Assembly: GCA_019916065.1 (NCBI GenBank)
Contig: CM034236.1
Coordinates: forward strand, 50,310,690-50,374,689
Origin: Vitellaria paradoxa
Lineage: Eukaryota; Streptophyta; Magnoliopsida; Ericales; Sapotaceae
DNA length: 64,000 nucleotides
Direction of reading: 5' to 3'
A model generated the notes under the pieces. That model saw only the letters and a list, made by a program, of their open reading frames with translations, ran no database searches and was not told where the DNA came from. Below, piece by piece: positions 57,674-64,000 of this stretch; the first letter of the stretch is position 1, and every line of letters starts with the position of its first letter. The position numbers and the translations under genes were made by a program.

Positions 57674-60600
57674 TTACTTAACAAGGTCTTCCCATTTGCA
57701 GTACTGACCGCCTGCTAATGCACGATAAAACCTGTCTCTGCAGTAGACTGGCCTTCCATCTGCAGCCTCGGCCGCAGCTGCTGCTAGTTCGTCGTCAGAC
57801 TTCACCTCTACCGGCAATCTTAGCAGCTCCTCTTTTCTAATATTATTTACATAGACAAAAACAAGGACAATTAATATGTGTAATCTGTAGGTTCGGAAAC
57901 CAGATACCCGTCTCAATACCTGATGTTGAATTTTTTGCTGATCTTCGAAGCTTGGACATTGGATGAATTTGCCTTTGTTGCCAAAGTGTTCTGGACAAAA
58001 ACCTCTACTGGGGTAGCAAAGATAAATAACAAGACTGCTGTAACTAGTAGTGCCCCTGTTCCAACTAGCGTCTGTTTGAGCAATTTGACAACTGGTTTGA
58101 CCTGGAGGCATAAAGGGTCAGCGAGCAATTTTATGTTCTCTGTTTGCGTGTGTGTGTGTGTGTTTTTATATAGGCAAGTACTCTTGTAACCAATTTGGTT
58201 TGGCAATGTAACATATTCTGAGAGATACAGTATCAATTTGTTGATCTACAATATTACAAAGTGGACGAATCTTGTCCATTCATTAGTACCTTGTATGAGC
58301 CCAACAACCTGTCACGAGCCAATATCTACAAGAAAGAAAGACGTCGCAAGTTATTAATAAAAGGTGTTTGTGCATATGTAAATCTTAGCCTCACCTCTGC
58401 CTATTTTTGTGCTTTCCTTATTCAGGAATGAGACATATTTTAACTTCAGCTGAAAGTCACAACATTTGGTTTATAACATGCTTTATGATTGTCAAGAATA
58501 ACAAGATTTTATGTCCGTGTATGGGCAACTAGAAAGAAGGTCGATCACCTCCATATACATTACGAGGTGACCAGGTAGATGTCAGCGTTCATTTTGATTA
58601 CTTTGAGAATCCAGTGGGTTCTTCCAAAGACTGGCTGGGATCGGGCATTCTTGAAATGGGGCTAGAGTTGGCAAGCAGAAGAAACAGGCGTGTAAAGTGA
58701 CTTTGTTGTATTTTATGTATATAGATAATTTTTTGGGGGGGGGGGGGGGGAGAACGGCATTATTGATCTTTTCAAGGGGTTGAGGAACCCCTTTATAAGC
58801 TAAAATCTATCTTTCCATATACTTTTCTATGGGTGAATATTGGGGATTATTAACCTGACAGACAAACATTTTTCATCTTTTGTAGAGAATTTTGAGGCTA
58901 GCTTGGAAGTATAGCATTTTTCTTTTGGCTTGGTCTGTTGATGAGTACAAGTGGTTTCCCCCACTTGTTACCTTTCTTTTCTTCAATAGATCTTTTATTT
59001 TTTTTTTCCTTTTCTTTAATTTCTTTCTTTCTTTCTTTCTTTATAATGTGACATAAACCTATGACTAACTTTTCATCTGTCTAGCCTGTAGAGCTCACTT
59101 CGGTATTGAGTTTGATCGTATGCTCCTGTGCAAGAGTTGGCTGCTCGCCTGCTAGCCCGAGACATGGTGATAAGTTGACAGCAAGATCTGTTTCTTTGGA
59201 GGTAACAGAATAGCATATGGTGCTTTCATCTCCATGCGTTTTGAATTACCAATTAAGTGACCTTGTTACAAGTGAATTTCGTGTAATTAATTACCTACTC
59301 TGATATAGTTGTCTCCCTTATTCATGACAACACCTTGTTTCTTAAAATTTAGTCTGCCAAGTAGTCTCTATAAGAAGTGAAAACTTACATTTCCTCTATA
59401 ATAAACAACATTTGCTTTCAACTTTGAATATTTAATATTGTGCTTATCATTACTCGTGGGAGTTCATAAATCTGACTTAGGTTTTACTGCCAGTAGTTAT
59501 GATGTTCCATAATATAATTGCACCTTCTGTGGCAGACTTAAGTAGTAAATGCCCTCGGGTAAACCATGTGTGTGTGAGAGAGAGAAAACTGTAAGAGTGT
59601 TGAGATGCAAGCTAAGCTATTAGTAATAGATTTCAGCATTGGTTGAAAGCTTTTTTAGGTGCCATTATTAGTGTATCCTCTGTCATGCCTTTCTATTGTA
59701 GGTTACAGCAGAGGAAGGACCCACGGGAGTAAAGTTTATAAAAAAAAAAAAAAAAAGGAAAGAAGCAGAACAAAAATGACCAAAACAGTGTTTTTCTGAT
59801 TTATTCAACCTGCAATACCTTACCATTGCAGATCCCAAGTTTTCCAGGAACCCAAGTTTAAGGAATGCGTTCTATAGTCCTCCAATACATCCCCCATAAA
59901 AAGTTAATGTATGAATAAATAAGAGGGTGCTAACCTCGGGCGGCTTTACCCACAATTGTCCATCATACCAACCACTCTCTTCATAAGGTATCACTGCTGA
60001 CAGAAGTCTGTCACCAACATAGCTCCATCCCTGCAAGATACACAAATCAGAAACCAAGCTTATTAAGACAACCATGAGCCTAAAAATTATTAGGGGTGAA
60101 CATTGAGCTCAACGTTGAGAAGCAACAATTTCTGTAGAAGTATATTTTTGCCCCCCAAATGGATAAACATGTTTTTGTTACAAGTGTGATTACTAGTTCT
60201 GTGGATACTTATTAGGCATTAGTGCAAAGGCTTGTTTCATTTCCACATGCTTACACAAGGAAGCTTAATTCTTTAGTGAAACCCTTTAGTTCATAACTCT
60301 ATGCCTTTGCTTTATGTGCTAAGTTTTATGTCATTTCATATGTCTCTTTTAAGAATGAGTATCGCATTTTCAATCTCAAAACCGATTCGCACACTAAATC
60401 ACTCCAAATGTGAAATTATCTCTTGCTACATTTTAACTTGCGTGGGAATAATTTTTTATAACTGAAATTATTGACCAGATATTTATCAATGAGAAAGAGA
60501 GAAAGGGACTGAAAACACAGTGGCAGTAGTCTGTGTTAAAATAGTTCAGTATCCATCCTAATATTGTATTTAAACAATTTAGATCATTTGGCACACGACT

Positions 60601-62218
60601 GATGCAACTATTTCCCTGCAAAATTTCTCCTTGGCTGTCTCTGTGCAGTGGGGTCATGCAGTCATGGAATGATAAATGGCTTTAACAATTTAGGAGAAGA
60701 TACCAGATAAATTCTCAGGACAATTAGTGACACGAGAAAAAGGGTTCCTGTTCCAGCTGCAAGCAAGAAGCGCAGAGGTTCCTGCAGAAATAGGAATAGA
60801 TAATTTAGTAGATCCGAATAGCAGTATGAGGTGTTTCAGCAAATGTTAGAACTACATATATTGTTAAGTCCTTGAGATGAAGTGCTTGCACTTTGCTATC
60901 TTTCTACTTAACAACCATACTTGAAACAGCAATCCCCCAAGCTTATCTTCATAAATTAAATATAGAAGACAAGAAATTAAATATTATGTCTTTTTGAGCA
61001 ACGATTAGAACTTTGTTTGATTGCATTGGTCAAAAACTAGGATCACCATTCATGTCAAGAATTGTTTCATGTCATGTACAAACAATTTTTATGAATTTAT
61101 AAAGGGGAAGAAAGGAGACAACAGATTTCTTTGCATCGTATATACAGCTGGTGCCTGGTGGTGGTGGATATGCAACATTTTTATCAATCTTGATTGAAGG
61201 TATGGAGTCCATTCTGTTCTTCATTTCTCTCCTCATCATATTTGTTCACAGAGGATGATTTTGCTATATATTATGTTGTCATCTTACCTTTGAAGGACTG
61301 AAGCTTGCAGCTGCAATTGGCACCCCAAGCACAGTGAAAGTCACTAGCCAGAGACCTCCAAGTCGTAGGAAGAAGGAACGTGGACTCAGTTCGCCCCACG
61401 AGTATAGAGCACCATCTTTAAGAGACGAGTACTCGTTCACCTACCATAGAATCAGATTGCTTTAAGTATAATTTGCTGATGAGATGACTGCATAACCCAA
61501 ATATTTTGTATCCACCAGTGAAGCAAAAGTTGTTGATTAAGTAATATAAACCAGTGATTTCATCATTCTTTTCTTCTCTTTTACATCCAGTGGAAAAATT
61601 AAGACATCAGCACAAGGAGGCATACCAGAGGAACAACCAACCGATCAAGAGTCATAACCTATTTGGTGGCGTAGGAACGTGGCTGAAGTGTTTGAAAACT
61701 GTTGGGAACTAATTAACAAGTGAAAGGGGCATCCTAGTATTTAGGCCAAAATTATTGCTTTAAAAAAAAAATTATTTACGCTATAATTTAGTGTGTGGGT
61801 TCGTATATTTTCAGAATATTTGCTTGAATTCCTAGTATCCAAATTTGAGCTTAACTCGTATTTGGTTTCTTATTTCTTAGAATTTTAATGAAACGCTAGA
61901 TTTCTTAATTATTTCGTTAGTTCTTCTGTTGTATACATTTGTAATATACCATATTCATGGAAATCTTAACAGAGTTGCAGGTGTTCATACCGGCCTTTGC
62001 TCGAAAGGGACCTCAAATTCCAGTCCCGGATCCCATCTCGGACTAGGAAATCCGCTCTTGCCTCCATCCATCTCATCCTTAAGGGCCTTTGCGGTAATCC
62101 TCTGAGGCACTAGCTTCTGTACTCTCTGATACCGAATTACCCATGAAGCAAAGCTGCTTCCAATCTTGACTTGCCTTGGACTTGGGACTAAAGAGCAGTA
62201 AACATTTAGCCTGAGCAT
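57674..62218 (-). CDS. CGLD27: CGLD27 / DUF1230 chloroplast membrane protein
   Basis: Seven exons: 62218-61991, 61440-61288, 60781-60704, 60030-59935, 58325-58290, 58101-57920, 57836-57674; 311 aa with GT-AG at every junction. Conserved in the green lineage and diatoms; the Arabidopsis gene At5g67370 and its Chlamydomonas counterpart respond to iron deficiency, but the biochemical role is unknown. Visible parts: basic, Ser-rich N-terminus consistent with a transit peptide (about 1-50); core starting NEYSSLKDGALYSWGEL; three likely membrane segments (about 100-121, 131-153, 209-227); GWSYVGDRLLSAVIPYEESG loop; C-terminal AAAEAADGRPVYCRDRFYRA and a final CKWEDLVK. Exon 5 encodes only 12 residues (ILARDRLLGSYK). 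Intron 4 (1.6 kb) holds a G-run. Lies upstream of SBT1.7 on the same strand, as in Arabidopsis. Confidence 0.93.
58735..58750. repeat. Run of 16 G in CGLD27 intron 4
   Basis: Uninterrupted G16 on the plus strand (C16 in the transcript). Such runs can form G-quadruplexes and are error-prone in sequencing, so the exact length is uncertain. Confidence 0.85.
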
Positions 62219-62501
62219 CTATTTCCAGAATTGTCGCAGAACTTCAATTAGTGAACATGGAAGAGAAGAAGAAAGTTTCCCTGTGCTTCTCTAGTTAAAA
62301 AGATAGTATTGCAATTTCTTTTGTGGACCATGCATTATTTACGTGGCGGAAAATATTGGACTCCAAAATTATTTTTGGTGGTTTTATGGCATAAGCGGCC
62401 TCTCAGTCTCAGGGTTGCCAGCGAGGGCATTTGGGTCCACAAAATTTTGACCCAAATAAGCAAGGTTAGCCAAATGAATTCTCTGCTGCTTTTTTTTTTC
62501 T

Positions 62502-62533
<32 letters not shown>

Positions 62534-64000
62534 ATTTTTGGTGGTTTATAAGAGAGGTTGGAGAGAGGTTGGTTGGGCAATGTGGCGAGTGCTTCCTTGC
62601 ACGCTTGTGCGCGCGCATGTCTCACGTATCCACGAGCATTCGGCTTGCACGCCAGTTGCACTGATTTGCTTTCACTCGGGGGTGACATTTTGTGAGATTG
62701 GATTATTGTGTTTATTTTTAAATATTTTAAATATTGCGTTGGATAAGTTGTTCAAACTTGATTTGAATATAAAAATGTCATTGAACTTGAAAATGTATAC
62801 AAGTTTGGTTTGTCTATTAGCTAATTATTTAAAAAAAATAGTTTTCTTGTAGTTTAACTATTAGTTAATTATTAAAAAATTAATTTTTTTACATTGGGGA
62901 GAAAAAAAAAGTTAACTTTTTACTTGTTGACATTTTAGTGTTTCATTAATTTGACATTTTTAACTTTTATAATTTAAGAAAAGTTTAAAATTAAAAAATA
63001 GCTTTCTTATAGTTTGACTATTAGCTAATTATTACAAAAGTAGTTTTTTTGTGTTTAAGAAAAAAAAAAGTTAACTTTTTACTTATTGACTTTTCAGTGT
63101 TCCATTAATTTGACATTTTTGGTCTTCTTGATTTATCAAAAGTTCAAAAATTAAAAAATAACTTTCTTATAGTTTGACTATTAATTAATTATTAAAAAAT
63201 TAATTTTTTTTGTGTTTGTGAAAAAAATTAACTTTTTACCTTTTGACTTTTTAGTATTCCGTTAATTTGACATTTTTGTCCTTCATGATTTTAATAGAAA
63301 TTTAAGAGAATAAATTTGATGATTTCAAAAATAAATTAAAAAAATTAGTAATAAGTTAAAAAACTAACTCTTTAAAGGGAATCTAAATTTAAAAAAATAA
63401 AATTAGAAGAATAAAAAATTACGGCCCCATTTGATTAAAAAAAAGATAAGCAAAAAGTACAGTAAAAATATAAAAATTTAATATAAATGTGATATGTAAT
63501 AAATTTTAATTAAAAAAATTAGTTAAAATTAATGAGTATTAAGTAATTTTGGTGTGCCAAACAACGCATGCGCGAGGGAGGGGCTTGCCTGCTGTGCAAC
63601 GCACTTTCCTACCATCGGAAGAAATAGCTTCTTTTGATTTGATGGTGGAACCGTGCACTATTTATTATTCCAGCGTGTGCTTTTATATTTCTTATAAAAG
63701 TAACGTGGGAGAGCGGTAATTACAAAAAAAAAAAAAAAAAACGTGGGAGAGTGGTAAAGTATTCACGATAAATTTTTTATAATCAAACTTTGCGGTTGTG
63801 CGGAGCTCTAATGAAGTTAAATTTCAAAAAATTTTAAAGGTTCAAATTTTTTCAAACTATAAAAAATTTGTCAAAATCTATTACAGCATGCTTTAACGAA
63901 TTTTGGTAATTTTTTTAAAAAATTGTACTGATATTTGTACTAAAAAGTTTCATAAAATTTTTAAGATTTTTCACTAAAATTTTATCATTTATCACTTTAT
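62219..64000. other. Upstream flank of CGLD27 and right window edge
   Basis: Promoter side of CGLD27, then (ATT)n at 62505-62533, a GC-richer stretch at 62570-62690, a tandem repeat (listed), and A/T-rich DNA. A possible MITE spans about 63424-63566 (GGCCCCATTTGATT and GTGCCAAACAACGC). No gene recognised. Confidence 0.5.
62815..63300. repeat. Tandem repeat, about 158 bp period, roughly three copies
   Basis: TTAACTTTTTAC begins at about 62912, 63071 and 63228. Each unit also contains TTAATTTGACATTTTT and TAGTTTGACTATTA-type phrases. Copies differ by scattered substitutions and small indels. Confidence 0.8.

Overview
This window is AT-rich nuclear DNA from a flowering plant, probably a non-grass (eudicot-like) and perhaps woody species. 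The evidence is spliced genes with canonical plant introns, protein matches to angiosperm-only families (KAI2, PP2C clade D, SBT1.7, CGLD27), and long A/T-dominated intergenic DNA full of small transposon relics. There are seven supportable protein-coding loci, and all lie on the minus strand: two KAI2-type alpha/beta hydrolases (2173-3366 and 14925-16525), a clade-D protein phosphatase 2C (18525-22737), an intronless serine-rich protein (29573-30616), a very small seed-maturation (PM41-like) protein (39626-39856), an intronless subtilisin-like protease of the SBT1.7/ARA12 type (47487-49793), and a seven-exon DUF1230/CGLD27 chloroplast protein (57674-62218). I found no rRNA, convincing tRNA or CRISPR.

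The left 17 kb carries the tandem KAI2 pair. Both copies have the Ser95-Asp217-His246 triad and the same intron position. The left copy has kept receptor-like pocket residues but shows GA where the splice donor GT should be. The right copy is splice-competent but has several ligand-pocket substitutions, including Leu directly after the catalytic Ser. The 11.5 kb between them holds an imperfect inverted repeat pair, Helitron-like sequence, several short Tourist-like elements, a tandem array built on the palindrome CAGTACCGGTACTG, and an LTR-like fragment.

The middle (18-46 kb) carries the PP2C gene, whose introns hold a 60-bp minisatellite, a retroelement-like block and a MITE. It also carries the serine-rich gene, a 972-bp A/T-only element with TTA target duplications, a decayed LTR-like element interrupted by a solo LTR with a perfect 5-bp target duplication, the small PM41-like gene, and a tandem pair of Helitron-like repeats.

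The right part (47-64 kb) has SBT1.7 next to CGLD27. These two are also neighbours in Arabidopsis (At5g67360/At5g67370), which suggests a retained ancestral block. A 363-bp near-perfect hairpin element lies about 200 bp upstream of the SBT1.7 start codon. The genes do not form a pathway. They cover butenolide/karrikin perception, PP2C signalling, seed maturation, wall and mucilage proteolysis, and chloroplast/iron-related function.
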